Below, piece after piece: positions 10,493 through 22,642 of a stretch of 64,000 nucleotides of DNA; the first letter of the stretch is position 1, and the number at the start of each line of letters is the position of its first letter. The notes below the pieces were generated by a model. It worked only from the letters and a program-made list of their open reading frames with translations, searched no databases and had not been told where the DNA came from. The stretch comes from Acanthamoeba sp. SK_2022b (Eukaryota; Discosea; Longamoebia; Acanthamoebidae), in contig JANDJZ010001753.1 of the NCBI GenBank assembly GCA_027943245.1, forward strand, positions 62,001 to 126,000, given 5' to 3'. The position numbers and the translations under genes are program-made.

Positions 10493-13297
10493 GGTTGTGT
10501 GGCCCTGCGACTAGAACATCTATTCGCCAGGACCACACTACAAGCAACTGCACAACATCCGCACGGGCCACTCGCGCAACATCTTCTGCGCTAAGTTTGT
10601 GCCCTACACCAACGACAACACGTACCGCTTCGACTCTTCTCCCTTCGGCCGAGCCACGGAGAGCTTCTAACCCCTTTTCACCTGTTCGTTTCGTGCGTGT
10701 CCATGTGTGTTGGGGTGCAAGTGTGGTGTCATGTGGCATGGACGGCGAGATTCGATGCACCAATCTGGGTAGGGAGAGGACCGGATTCCTCATCTACTCA
10801 TCGCCAATGCACATGGTCCTCAAGATGTCCTTCCTCCCCGGCTCCGGTTCTGTCTTCCTCTCCACACACCAAGATGGTGCGTTTGTCATTAGCCCCATCC
10901 CAATACCCGTCACGAGCTGCTCTCCCTCTCGGCTGGGTTTCGCTTATCTCGCCCCGCCTATGTCGAATATCTCTTGCCAGGCACGGTGCGCCTCTTTGAC
11001 CTTCGTCTGCGTGAGAACAATCCCGAGAATGTCGCTGTTGACCTGCGCAGCGAGAGGGGAGAAAGGTAGGCTCCGGACAAACAGGGCTACAAGGCGATCC
11101 GTGTCGCTGATCAGGCGTGGCCCGCGCTCTCTCTTGCGCAGGGTGGCCATCAACTCGCTGGCCATGTGTCCGCAGGGCTCGTACAGGTTTGCACTGGCGT
11201 GCGCGGACCCCATCGTGCGACTGTACGACATCCGGATGACCGGCGGGGCGACGACGGGGCGGGGTATCACGGAAAACGACAAATACAAGTGCCTCGCCAA
11301 GTACTGCCCCAAGAGCGTGCTCGAAACGCACAGCAAGCGCGACAACTTCTTCTCGATCAATGTCACTGGGGTCGACTTCAATGAGCTTGGCGAAGTGGCG
11401 GCCACCTACAGCCGCGTCGATGCCTACGTCTTCTCCACCAATCCCGGTACCCACCATGAGGAGCTCAACGGCGAGACCGCGCCGAACATCGATTCCGTCT
11501 ACTACGACGTGCAGACGGGTAAGGCTGGCCTCCTCAACTCTGATCTACTTGGCTTACCTTGTTCTCCTCCTCCCCCTCCTCCTCTTTGTAGGCTATGTGC
11601 AGTCCTACAAGGGCCACAGGAATGTGCGCACGTTCCTCAAGGAGATCTCTTTCCTCGGCGGCAATGAGTATGTCACGACAGGTGAGAGCCGCCTCCTTTG
11701 CTCGACGTGGTGCAGCTCTGGTAGTTTGTGGGCCTCGTATCTTGAGATGCTGATGGCTCGTCGGTTTGCGCCACCCAGGCAGTGATTGTGGTCATGCGTT
11801 CGTGTGGCACAAGAGAACCGGCAAGCTGGTGAACATGCTCAAGGCTGACGACAGCGTCGTGAATGGAGTGGCACCGCACCCCTCACTGCCCTATCTTGCC
11901 ACATGTGGCATTGACAGCGATGGAAAGGTACACCGCCTCTCTCGTACTGCTGAGCACCGAGGCGAGCCCACTCACCTATACGTTTGCATTGCTGAACGAT
12001 CTGTGTCAGGTGTGGGAGCCCGGGAGCGACTACACCTTCAATCCCGACAAGGCCGAGCGTGTGATCGGACGCAACGGAGGCGGAGATGCGGAGGACGATG
12101 ACGGTGTAAGGGTAACCGACGCCGACTTACGCACACACGTTAAAACGATTGACCACCACATTTTTCTATCTGCAGATAAGCTTGCTCAACTTGTGGAACT
12201 TCCTGGCGATGATGCGGTCAAGAGAAGGTAGGCTTGCGAGTACCTCTTTTTTCTTCTCTCGCCGCTCCTGCGATCATGCAACCAACACGTTCCTCTGCCA
12301 TTCCCACTGTTCCCTTCAACCTCAACTTAGCCGGCCAGCGGCGAGACCAGGAGCGAGCAGAAGCAAGCGAAGGACAAACAGAAGGCCAACAAGCTGAGGA
12401 AGAAGAAGAGGAGGAGGAGGAGGAGGAGGAAGAAGAAGATGATGAAACGACAGCACAGCTGATCATGGACCTGGAGATGGTCGGCGTGGCCGATGAGATC
12501 AGGAACAAAGGCAACCGACTCTTCAAGGTATCTGCCAGTCCCGTTGCGATGAGAATCCAACCAATTACTTACGTGGTTCCAGGCTGAAGACTATGATGGC
12601 GCTGAAGCCGAATACACTCGTGCGCTCGAGCACTTACTCGCCCTCGAGTCCCGCTATGAGGAGGTGCGTGCATCAACGCCAATTGTTCTTGCGAAGCGCC
12701 TCTAATACGGGCTGTTGTCTCGGGGTTTGCCCAGGTGATGCGCCGCAAGAAGCGATCCCGCTTGCTGTGCTTGCTGAACCGGGCGGCCTGCAACCTCAAG
12801 CGCCAGAAGTGGCAGCAGGTTTACTTCACTCATGCATTCATTGGCCCACCTCGCCGCCATTGCAGCCTGTTGACCGTAGTGGCTTCTTGTCGTATTTGTT
12901 TGTCTGTGACAGGTGGTGGAAGACTCGACGGAAGTGTTGGCGGTGCAGCCCGCGAACGTCAAAGCCCTGTTCCGACGCGCAAAGGCGCTGCTCGAGCTCA
13001 AGCAGTACAGCAAATCGCTGAGAGACATCCTTCTCGCCGAGCAGGTAGAACAGCTTCTCTCCCAACCCTCTTTCGCTCATTGGCTCTTTGTAACGACGAT
13101 GATCGCAGTTGTCGCCGGGCAGCGAAGAGATTGGGGCGCTCCACCAACAGCTTAGAGATACAAGGCAGAGCGAAGAGAACGGAGCCGAATCAGCAATGGC
13201 CGACGAAGACGCAGAATCAGCTGCCACGGAAGAGGTGATGGACGTCGAAGAAAAGGGCGCTGCAGCAGATCACGACAACGACCCCATGAACGAGTGA
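9905..13297 (+). CDS. WDTC1: WD40 and TPR protein, WDTC1/DCAF-like
   Basis: WDTC1 and its plant counterpart ASG2 are substrate receptors of CUL4-DDB1 ubiquitin ligases. From ATG 9905 a low-complexity acidic/Ser-rich leader precedes the first WD repeat (RLDAHRGCVNSIQWNAEGTF, then LITGSDDCKL). After an intron holding a GT repeat comes HNIRTGHSRNIFCAKFVPYT and VVSCGMDGEIR, the GH...NIFxxKF signature of the DCAF6/8/WDTC1 group. Further repeats include PQGSYRFALACADPIVRLYD and SDCGHAFVWHKRTGKL. A Glu-rich linker (12398-12440) precedes three TPR-like helices: ADEIRNKGNRLFK, RLLCLLNRAACNLKRQKWQQ and VKALFRRAKALLELKQYSKS. The acidic tail ends in PMNE and TGA 13295-13297. The joint near 10207-10229 would be an intron of only 23 bases, so the N-terminal exon model is doubtful. 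Confidence 0.8.
10456..10491. repeat. (GT)n microsatellite in a WDTC1-like intron
   Basis: About 18 GT units lie in the intron between the exon ending GSDDCKL and the exon starting NIYSPGPHYKQL. Confidence 0.9.
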
Positions 13298-13843
13298 GCG
13301 CGCTCAACGCGCGGTCACCACGACAAATGTGGCCCCGCCCATGGCACCGCCATTTGTAAGTTACAGCGCCGCGTAAAGGCAGCGCGATGAACACCGCCTT
13401 TGAACATAGAGGTCGTCCCGCTAGGCGACCACGCTCATGCTTGAGTCCCACCGATAGTTTGTTTGTGCGTTTTTATCAGAGCAGGGTCCCTGGATACCGA
13501 ACATTCCGAACCGGTCTTGCGTGTTCCTCATTCCGTCACGGGGCCATGAGATACCCCTTGGCGCACTAGAACAACAAAAACGCTCTCATTATTGTCGATA
13601 GCCCCAAGGCGACGGAGAAGCGTGCTGGGGCGGCGAACAGAAACATCAAGTAAGCAAGTGGCCCCGATCGCTGAGATTGACGACGTCCATCTGCACACAC
13701 GATAACACGAATGAGCGTGATTAAATCCTTGGTACCTCCCCCTCGCAACCCAAACCCAACAAAAAGCCCGCCCAGGGCTGAAGATGAACCGAGCTGGACA
13801 AGACAAACTTTGGGCTTTGCTTACCTGGACTCGACCTGTGTAG
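13298..13843. other. Intergenic block upstream of the CH-domain gene
   Basis: About 550 bases. An ATG at 13784 opens 19 codons before a TAG at 13841-13843. That TAG sits where the next exon would use it as an AG acceptor. The true first exon of the CH-domain gene is probably in this block but I could not place it. Confidence 0.4.
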
Positions 13844-16800
13844 GACACGACGCTTGCCGAAAAGAAGGCGGCCAAGTATGACTTCGTTCTCGAGGACCGG
13901 ATACGGTGCGCACATACTCGCTTGCCACTGTCGCGCTTATGTTGACGAGGGGGGGAGGGAGAAAGAGACAGCGATGCTCACCCCTGGCCAACCCTGTGGT
14001 GTGTCTGTGCGTTTCTCCCACAGGCAATGGATCGCCACGGTGCTGGAGCAACCTCCGTTAGAGGGCGAGTTTGGTCTTGCTCTCAAGGACGGCATGGTGC
14101 TGTGCCAGTACGTCGCGCTTCTAGCTTATGATGTGTTGTGGCGCCATTCCAATCGATTCATTCGAGCCGAGGTGCAAACGAAGCACTCACCATTGGCACC
14201 ACACAGAGTCATGAACAAAATGTGTCCCAACGTCATACCACGCATCCACAACTCGCCGCTGCCCTTCAAGCAGATGGTACCAACCCTTGCTCTTGAGCAG
14301 TTAACCAAACGCCTCTACTCTAATTGCATTCGTTTAACGATGGTTCGTGCTCGCCCTTACCTTTGCGCTGCAGGAGAACATTACGACATTCATCAAATGC
14401 TGCCAAATGCTGGGGCTGCAGGCAACTGAGCTGTTTGAGACACCCGATCTTTACAACGATGCTGACATGATGCGTGTACCGCTTCTCCCCCCTCCACCTA
14501 CGCGTGTAGACAAACCTTAAAAATCGCGGTACCGGGCGTGCAGGTCCTCCAGTGCCTCGACCGCTTGATGCAAGTGCACGAAAAGTATGACCAGCAAACA
14601 CTGCTCGCGCGGATCGCCGAAGCCAAGTCCACCAACGTGAGCTCGCCCTTGCCGGTCACGCGCAGCCCCGCCAGCACGGGCGCTCGTCCCTGGCAGGTAC
14701 GGCCAGTTCTCGTCTGTCGCAGGCAGCTGCCTCCCCCCCCACTTACTACTCTCCATTCCGTTGAGCAGAAGAGGCAGGCTGAGGCCCAAGCGCAAGCGCT
14801 AGCCCAGGCCCAGGCCCAGGTCCAGACACAACTTCAGCAGCAGCAGCAGTGGGAAACTTCTGCACCCACCGTCAATGACAGACTCGACAGCCGTACGGCA
14901 ACACACACCAATTTACCACGATTATCTTGCCTGTCTCCTCACCCCTGCTTGCTACTTTGGGCTCGCTAGCAATCGCGATTCCTGTAGCCTCCACCCCTTC
15001 AGTGTCGTCGTTGCACGAGGACATAGCCACCCGCTCCGAGTTCAAGTATTCTGCCGAGGTGCGGCCATGACCCTTGTCCTCATGCGCGCCGAGAGGGTAA
15101 TTTTGTTTGACTGTCGTAGTTGACTATTTATTTTCATTATTTACATGGCTATTCTTCAGTTGGAGCGCGTGGCGAGGGAGTGGATGGAGCAGATACTCAA
15201 CGAGGACCTCTCGAAACCAAGCTTTGCCGAATGTCTCAAATCCGGCGTTATGCTGTGCAGGTGCAGCTCTTTCTCCCTCTTGCCACTGCCGCCGCTTGTT
15301 GTCTGTTGGCCTGGAGCTATCTCTCTCTCTCTCTCTCTCTCCTGCGTGGGTGTGTCTGAGCTTAAGGCATTTGTCTTTCAGACTACTGAACACGATCAAG
15401 CCGGGCTTGGTGACCAACAAGATCCATCTCACCAAGATCAAGTACCATCAGATGGTGCATGCCCTCTCTATGCGCCCATTGGCCATCAGCGATGTCTTGC
15501 CGTCCTCTGCGCTAATCTCGAAACGTCCACGTGCTGTTCTTTATCCAGGAAAACATTGAACATTTCCTACAAGGATGTCAAGCACTCGGTAAGTTGAGCG
15601 AGACTAGCAGCTTACCTATAGACCATAACGTGCGTACTTAAGGCCTCCTCTCCCGTACACAGGTGTCGAGAGCGTGAATCTCTTCAACACCACGGATCTG
15701 TTTGAAGAGAAGGCGATGTTCCTGGTGATCAACAGCATCATCGTCCTGGCCAACAACGTCAAGTCCAAGCCCTGGTACACAGGCCCCATTATCGCTGACA
15801 CTTCAAGGGTTCGTCTGCACCCCCCCCCCACCCATGCGTTGGTCGCTTTGTGTGCGACGCGCCACGCTCACGCCCACCAACAACAGGCAAAGTCTCTGTG
15901 GTCCGAGTCCCTAGGCTTTACTGATCTCTCGCTCGAAGAAGAGAAGGAAGATGACGAGGAACAAGAGGTACAGCTCCCCCAATTGGATCGCTTGCTGGGC
16001 AAGACTGCAGCTCATCGACCTTTGTTTCAATACTTTGCAGCAGAAGCCACTGTCTCCCGAAGAGCAGGAGTTGGTGGACTGGTTCAATGCACAGCTCGCC
16101 AAGGCCACAGTCCCCGTGCGACCGATCAAGAACCTCTCCACCAATATCCGAAGCGGGGTCGCGCTGATGCGACTCGTGGAGGTACTTGGATGGTCCCGCA
16201 GCAAGGAGCGGACCCTCGTCCAGCGCTGATTGCTAACCACTTGTGCGTGCGTAGGTCCTCACGACGCAGAAGCGCACGGCGTGGGACGAGCAGCCCAAGT
16301 ACCTGTGGCAGGTAGCCCTCAACTCTTGGGCGCAAAAACAAAGCATCGCTTATGCTCCGGTGAGGCCTGCGCGATCTCACCCTCCTTTCCCCTCCACAGC
16401 ACATGAAAAACGCCACCGCCGTGCTCAATTTCATCGCCTCGGTGACCTTCGAGCAAGTGCCCAATGTGACGGCCAGAGGTACGGAGCGTGGCGTCGCGAG
16501 CTTTGGTCGTCGCAGTATCTGACCTCTGCGGTCATGCGTGTGCGTCGTGCGAGCATAGACATCGTGTCGATGCGGGTCGAGTCGATAGTGCTGCTGCTCA
16601 ACTACCTGCGGGACAAGTTCGATCTGGACTTCCTCTTCCAGAAGCTGCTGAACGAAGACCTCAAGGACGAAGAGAAGGAGATACACATGCACGTCACCAC
16701 AGCGGCCGCAGATCAAGCAGAGGTGAGCTAACGCCACTTCACCCTCCTCCCGTGCATCAACCCTGCTCATATGTGTTTGTATGCGCGTGTAGGTGTACTA

Positions 16801-17917
16801 TGAAGAAGATGGCGAGTACTATGAGGAGGGCGAGTACTATGAGGACGATGAGTGGTACGAGGAGGACACCGCTCTAGTTCAGGGCCAGCACGTCGTGCCG
16901 TTCCAGTCGAGCGAAGCCACGGAGGCAGCAGCGGAGGCGGAGAGACAGCGAGTTGAAGAAGAAGCAGCGCGGAGAGCCAAGGAAGCGGATAGCGAGAGGG
17001 AGGCGGAGAGACAGCAAGCAGCAGAGGAAACGGCGCGGAGGGCTCACGAGGAGAGCGAAAGGGTGGCGCGCGAGGAGCGGGAAGAGCGCGAGAGGCTGGC
17101 CCAGCAGGCTCAGGTCGACGAGGAAGCGAGGCAGCGAAAGGTGGCCGACGAGCTGGAGATGGAAGCGCAAAGGCAGGCCCGCGAGCTCGAGGCCGAGGAG
17201 AGCCGGTCGAAGGAGCTGGAGCGTCAACGCGAGGCGGCCCTGCAGCAGGAACAGGAGAGACTGGATCTAGAGCGACAGCAGCACGAGAAGGAAGAAGCGG
17301 AAAGGAAGGCGAAGGAGAAGGAGGAGAAGGAGGCGAAGGAGAAGAAGGAAGAGGAGAAGGCGAAGGAGAAGGAGAAGGAGAAGGAGGAGAGATTGCTGTT
17401 CGAAGAAAAGGCTGCGGCGGAGGAGCGCGATCGCGAACAGGAGATACAGAAGCAGCTCGAGCAACAGGAAGATCTCGAGAAGAAGAGAACGGAGGAGGCG
17501 AGAAAGGAGGAGGAAGAGGAGGAGGAGGAGGCGCTGAGGAAGAAGAAAGAAGAGGAGGAGGAGAAGGAGAAAGAGAAGGCAAACGAACAGGAACAGCACA
17601 AGCAGCATGAAGCCGAGCTACAGATGAGCGACAGCGTCGAGAGGGTCGAATCGGGCGTTCATTCTTCAGGCGCGATGTCGGCCAGCGGCGAACAGGAGAG
17701 CGAGGAGGAGGCGGCCCGGGCCAGGAGGGAGAGGCGGAAGACCAAGAAGGCGGCCAAGCTCATGGAGAAGAGCGGCGAGGAGGACGCGTCCAAGAAGGAG
17801 AAGAAGGAGAAGAAGGCCAAGAAGGAGAAGGGCGAGAAGAAGCGCAAGTCGTCCAAGCGCGATAAGAAGAGGGCCGAGAGGAAGGCCAGCAAGGCCGCCA
17901 AGGACGAGGAGCTCTGA
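13844..17917 (+). CDS. Three calponin-homology domains plus long coiled coil (N-terminal half of a Trix-like RacGEF)
   Basis: Calponin-homology domains bind F-actin. CH1 begins FVLEDRIRQWIATVLE and continues FGLALKDGMVLC and IPRIHNSPLPFKQMEN (about 13870-14430). CH2: REWMEQILNEDLSKPSFAEC, then LKSGVMLCRLLNTIKPGLV and LFNTTDLFEEKAMFLVINSI (about 15175-15790). CH3: PLSPEEQELVDWFNAQLAKA, then STNIRSGVALMRLVEVL and DIVSMRVESIVLLLNYL (about 16050-16710). An acidic Tyr-rich patch (DGEYYEEGEYYEDDEWYEED) is followed by about 300 residues of Glu/Lys/Arg coiled coil. This frame ends at TGA 17915-17917. The next frame opens at once and runs into a DH-PH exchange factor. Dictyostelium Trix has three CH domains followed by a RhoGEF domain, so this and the next entry are probably one gene. 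The first coding exon is missing from my model. Confidence 0.78.
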
Positions 17918-17946
17918 ACAGCGGCGAAACTGCGCACAGCGTCACC

Positions 17947-19271
17947 TTGGTGGTGCCGGCCAGGACCGAAAAAGACGAGGCCGGCGCCGACGTCGCGACG
18001 GTCGGTGAGGAGGCGAAGAAGGTCAAGCGGAAGGGCAGCGGCAAGCGCGAGAAGAGGCGTGCGAGCATCCGCGAGAAGCGGAGCGAAGTCAGCAAACGCA
18101 TCATCCCCGATGAATTCATGAGACCGCAGCAGCAGCCTACGGAGGAGACCGCCGCGCCCACGGCGGCCGTCGCCATCTCGGAACCTGCTACAGAGCAGAA
18201 GGGGCAGGAGACCACAGTGGCGGGTGCCGCTGCCGCGTTGGACGCGTCTCTGGAAGCAGTCCCTGTATCGCGGGAGCCCACAAACGCGTCCGACGAGGAG
18301 AGCATGGCGCCTTTGACCAAAGAGCCCGAGCCAGAGGCCCACGCGCCGACCACTTCCAACCAATCGCAACAGACGCCGCTGGAGGACATCGAAGAGACGC
18401 AGTACCAGAAGGAGGAGAAAGAAAAGGAGAAAGAGGAGTCGACGGCAACGAAGCAAGAGGAGAACCAGCCACCGCAGCCGTTGGATGAGCAGCACAAGCC
18501 GCTGGAGGAGAACACCGCTGTCGACATGCCCGAGAAGCAGGAGGAGGAGCAGCAGCAGCAGCAGAAGCCCTCGCAGCAGCAGCAAGACGTTCCTGCTATC
18601 GTGGTTCCGACGACAGCCAACGGCGTGGAGCCAGATTCGCCGAGCGGCAGCGGCATCTTTGGCGCGAAGCCGCGGCCGGGCCTGCCGCTGCGAGGCATGC
18701 CCCGCAGGCGCGGCTCCATCATCGGACGAGGCGGCAGCGGGACCGGCGGCAACGGGCCTCGCATTCTCACTCCCCGTCGGCCCAACCCCGGCGACGCGAC
18801 CGCCGAGGGGAGCCACATCCGAGCTGCTCGCCTGCCCTCTGCGTACGTGCGCACCTGGGATTTGTGGTGGGACGGTGGTGGTGGGCTCACGCGTGTCACA
18901 CAGTGCCAACAGGCAAGAGGCGGGTGCGCAGCCCAAGACTGAACCGCTGCAGGACATCAAAGGCACAGCTTCCCGTTTCCTATTGTGTTTGGCATTAGGC
19001 GGGGCTCGGACACGGGACGACCGATCTCACTGTGCTCTCTGCTGGTGCGCGCGCGTGCAGCCATCAAGATGGAGAAGGCCCGTAATGTGGTGCGGCTGCG
19101 CGTGGCTACGGAAATCCTCTCCACCGAGACCTCCTACGCCAACTCGCTTGCCCTCGTTTCCAAGGTAAAAAAGCGCCCTGTGCACCCTCGCCACCTCCTC
19201 TCGAGCGGCTCTCCGTCGCTCACAACACGCCCATGTCATCGCCCCTTCCGGCGTGTCGTGGTCATACTGAC

Positions 19272-19340
<69 letters not shown>

Positions 19341-20844
19341 ATGCAGCATGTGCTATCGGTGGTGTTGAGGGCTGAGGGGCGGATCCTGACAGCGACCGAG
19401 ACCCAGAACCTGTTCTGGAACTGGGACGAGCTCTGCGGGCTCCATACAAAGTTCCTTCAGCTCATCAAGGGTACAGCCCGCGTGCGCAGAGCTCGCTCCG
19501 CTCCTCGTCCTGTTGCAGTTGATGATCCCACGCGTGTTCGCCCTTCTTCGCGCAGAGCGCATCGATAAGTGGGACATCTCGACCACGATAGGCGACATCT
19601 TTTTGCACCACACCGATTTCCTGTCGCGCTACCGGTACAACCAACGCCGCACTCCACACGCGCCCCCGATACACGCGCGCACGTACACCACACACACGAC
19701 AGTTGTTGACCGCTAGCACTTGCGCACTGTATGTGCAGGCCGTTTTTGGAGGGCTATAACACATCGGTGGTGACGCTGCGTCACTTGGAGAAGCGCAAGC
19801 CGGCCTTCAAGGTTATCAAGCAGGCGTTCGAGGCCGAACAGAAGAAGACGACCTTCCTCGATCTGGAGTCGTTCTTGATCATGCCCATCCAGCGCATCCC
19901 TCGCTACTCTCTTCTCTTGAGGGTACTCCCTGCGTTGTCGTCACTCGGCAAATCCATACTCGAACCACCACGCGCGCATGATTCGCTCTTTGATTGAGCG
20001 ATTATTGTTCGATTGTGTCCAGGAATTGCACAAGTACACCAACCCGCTGCATCCGGACTACGCGCTCCTCGAGCAGGCCTCGACGAAGATAAGCAAACAG
20101 CTCTCCGAGTACGTTAAAGTCATCCCCACTTCTTACTCTAATTGTTGTGTTTTTGGTCATTTTTCCCCTGTTGTTGACCGGACTGCGGCTGCGTGGCAGG
20201 CTGAACGCGGGTATTGACAACGACCACACGACGGGAGCGCTCAAACTTCACTCCATTGAGGACTCCATCGAGGGCGAGATTGTGCCCGGAGAGGTGCTAC
20301 CCTCTGTTGTTTATTGTGTGACCTGCCCGCTAACCGTACAGTTCTGTTCGGCCTACCCCCTCCAGACGCTGTTCAACCCATCACGGCGCTACGTGCGGGA
20401 GGGCGTGCTGCAACTCACATGGAAGGACGCGAAGGAGAAGCAGTTATACTTCTTCCTCTTCACCGATCTCCTCGTCTGCTGCGACAGGAAGAAGGGAGGC
20501 AAAAAAGGCAAGGAGGGTCCCGGAGAGGAGTTCTCCCTCGTCTTTTCCCTTCCCCTCCCCACCGTTCTCAGGCTCGGTACCTCACCTCCCCTCGGCCTTC
20601 CGCAACGCTGCACCGTCGTTCAGCTGTGGGTGCTCACTCGCATACGCGGGGACGGGGACGGGGACGGGGACGGGACACAGACGATTCTCAGTTGGAAAAG
20701 AAGGGCAAGGTGACGCTGGTGGTGAGCGAAGAGAAGGGCAAGGACAAGCTCAACTACAGCCTGACCATCAAGGAGAAGCGCGAGAAGACGCTCTGGGCTG
20801 CGGACCTCAAGGCGTGTCTGGACGAGGTCAAGAAGGCCAAGTGA
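17947..20844 (+). CDS. RhoGEF DH-PH region (C-terminal half of a Trix-like RacGEF)
   Basis: DH-PH proteins load GTP onto Rho/Rac GTPases. The frame opens before 17947 with no ATG until 18118. It encodes a basic then Pro/Gln/Glu-rich linker (KVKRKGSGKREKRRASIREK and onward), then splices at about 18842 to 19062. The DH domain follows: RLRVATEILSTETSYANSLA, then LFWNWDELCGLHTKFLQLIK, FLEGYNTSVVTLRHLEKRKP and the helix-8 signature FLIMPIQRIPRYSLLLR. The PH domain covers REGVLQLTWKDAKEKQLYFF, LFTDLLVCCDRKKG and ends LWAADLKACLDEVKKAK, stop 20842-20844. Introns hold an AC repeat and a GGGGAC repeat. The lack of a start, and a linker of the same Lys/Glu style as the upstream coiled coil, argue that it continues the preceding gene. 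The change of frame at 17915-17947 is unexplained. Confidence 0.78.
19273..19338. repeat. (AC)33 microsatellite in a RhoGEF intron
   Basis: A pure AC run of 66 bases lies in the intron after the first DH exon. Confidence 0.93.
20648..20675. repeat. (GGGGAC)4 short tandem repeat in a RhoGEF intron
   Basis: Four copies of GGGGAC lie between the two halves of the PH domain coding sequence, close to the acceptor of the last exon. Confidence 0.85.
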
Positions 20845-20909
20845 GTGCCAAGACAATACATAAACACGGTTATCATTGTTTTCCACTGCGTGACCCCACC
20901 AGACGACAT

Positions 20910-22214
20910 TCAAAGGCGACCAACGGCGTGTTTCCTCTGCCAAACGGCGACCCACTCCCGTCCTTGGCGGGCGGCATGGCTCACCTTGGCCGGCCCGCTC
21001 TGTATGGCCTCGAACCCCAGCGGTTTCAGCAGGCCTTCCACCCTGTCCAGAACGAATCGGCCACACCGGTCATGTCCACAGGCTAGCGCCCACGTGAATT
21101 GGCTCGTGAATAATTGGGGGGGGGGTAGAACGTACAAGTCATAGGACATGGCGTAGGGTGGGCCGCCTTCAAACTCCCCCAGAGGGAAGATGAGGGTGAT
21201 CAATTTACCGTCCCTGCAACCATCCACAAGAGGAGACTTTAAGTGGGGACCACTGGAATGCAGCGGGGGAGAGGAGCGTACCTAGCAAGCAATCGGTTGG
21301 TCCCCGAAGCCCAATCGCTGCGCATGGAGGGCGGGAGAGCGGCCAAGAACCTGTGTGCACCGGTCCAGTTGTTAAGTCATTGGTGAGAGCAGGAGCTGTA
21401 GCGAGCCGGCGAGAACACGCACGTGTAGTCAAAGATGACGTCAAACGGGCCCTCACCAAAAGTGAAGAAGTCAGCCACCCTGATCACGGCCTTGTCTTCG
21501 CTCAGCCCATGCTGTTCCAAATTCTGCGACGGGACGAAGATGCAACAACAGAGGGGTGATGGTGAGGGTGAGGGAGAGAGGAAGGCGTCTGGTCCATTAC
21601 TGGCGCAGCCCCAACCCCAGCGCCGTGCGCACGGATGGGAGGCCTGGTAGGGCACCTTTCGGGCAACTTGAGCGGCCGTTTCCGAGATGTCGAGCCCCAC
21701 CACATACCGGTTCTTGCCTGCTAGGGCGATCACATCGTAGGCCTGGTTGTTCGTTTTCCCCAACCACCAGCAGCAGCAGCACAAGCACACAGCGATTCGG
21801 GTTGGGGTGCGCGCTCGTGGCCAATACTTGGGAAGAGGACGCGGAAGGTACCGCTCCGCAGCCGGGCACCAGCACTTTGGCAGTGTCAGGCACGTGGGTG
21901 GTCTCCAGTAATTCCACCTGTCGCCGGTAGTGCCGTGCGGAGAACACGACTGGGCCCAGTCAGCAGTCGAGAGGAAGCCGGGACGCAAGCGGAGGATCGC
22001 ACCAGCGGTGGGGCGGGCTTCTTGGCGTCCCAGGGGATAACGTTGTCCTTCCACAACGAGTCCCACGCTGGCAATGTCATGAGGGAAGCGGATCTGAGCT
22101 TAGACAAGCCGACAACGAAGGGATGTTCGCAAGGTACCCTCGCCTTGTGGCTTCTCTGCCACAACCTTCTGCATCTTCTCCTGCGCAATGCGCAACCTCT
22201 CCTGCGAGGTCATA
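20910..22214 (-). CDS. SAM-dependent methyltransferase, TPMT/HOL (thiol or halide methyltransferase) family
   Basis: Members methylate thiols, bisulfide or halide ions using S-adenosylmethionine. Read on the minus strand, the segments are in family order: MTSQERLRIAQEKMQKVVAE; AWDSLWKDNVIPWDAKKPAP (the W...PWD substrate-site motif); ELLETTHVPDTAKVLVPGCG (SAM motif I); YDVIALAGKNRYVVGLDISE (motif II Asp); ADFFTFGEGPFDVIFDYT (motif III); FLAALPPSMRSDWA; KLITLIFPLGEFEGGPPYAM; and LLKPLGFEAI. The stop is at 20910-20912. Only 65 bases separate it from the convergent RhoGEF stop. Upstream of the chosen Met, the frame reads LLGNPVPRRAAALRFSTG, which looks like a mitochondrial presequence. The true start may thus lie upstream, in an exon I could not place before about 22310. 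Confidence 0.82.
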
Positions 22215-22642
22215 TTTCCTTTCGGCCCACTACCGGAGCGCTTTGCGGTCTCGTTCGCGGTGCCTGTGCTGAAGCGCAGTGCTGCCGCCCTGCGAGGTAC
22301 GGGGTTGCCCAGTAGATCTGTATGGCCAGTATTCGTCAATAAATTTGACCCTTCACACACGACCTTCACAACACGGCTGTGTACTCGTGGCTCGAGCGGG
22401 TGCCCTCCACAGACCGCGGCGCATGGTTCTCTTTCTTCTGCGCAAATACACAAACAACATGCTTCTTGAAACTGCAACTAAAATTTTAAGCCTCCAATTA
22501 AAAATCAAAGCAACGTTCTCAAAAAAAGTGAAAATTTGTCAGAACAACTTATCGTTTTGTTCGGGCTTTCTTCTTCTCTTCCTCGGTCGGTGCCTTCACA
22601 AGATCTTGCGTCGATTGGTCCATTCACAAATCGTTTGCCGAG
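22215..22642. promoter_or_regulatory. Divergent promoter region of the methyltransferase (-) and eIF3c (+)
   Basis: The right part (about 22470-22640) is A/T-rich compared with its surroundings and leads straight to the eIF3c ATG at 22643. The left part may include the first exon of the methyltransferase. Confidence 0.4.

Noticed and set aside
16767..17608. Long minus-strand Pro/Ser-rich and Leu-rich ORFs
   Set aside because: They are antisense to the Glu/Lys coiled coil of the CH-domain gene, whose codon bias leaves the other strand open.
17659..18966. 435-codon minus-strand ORF
   Set aside because: Antisense to the basic linker of the Trix-like gene. No domain, and Leu/Arg-rich composition typical of shadows.
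20814..21086. Plus-strand ORF that could extend the RhoGEF protein through a GTGAGT donor (ending QNESATPVMSTG)
   Set aside because: The minus strand of the same stretch encodes the conserved C-terminus of the methyltransferase (LLKPLGFEAI, FPLGEFEGGPPYAM), so the plus frame is a shadow.
22215..22477. Upstream Met at 22477 as start of the methyltransferase
   Set aside because: The predicted N-terminus is Cys-rich and unlike the family. Only the part from about 22310 on looks like a presequence.
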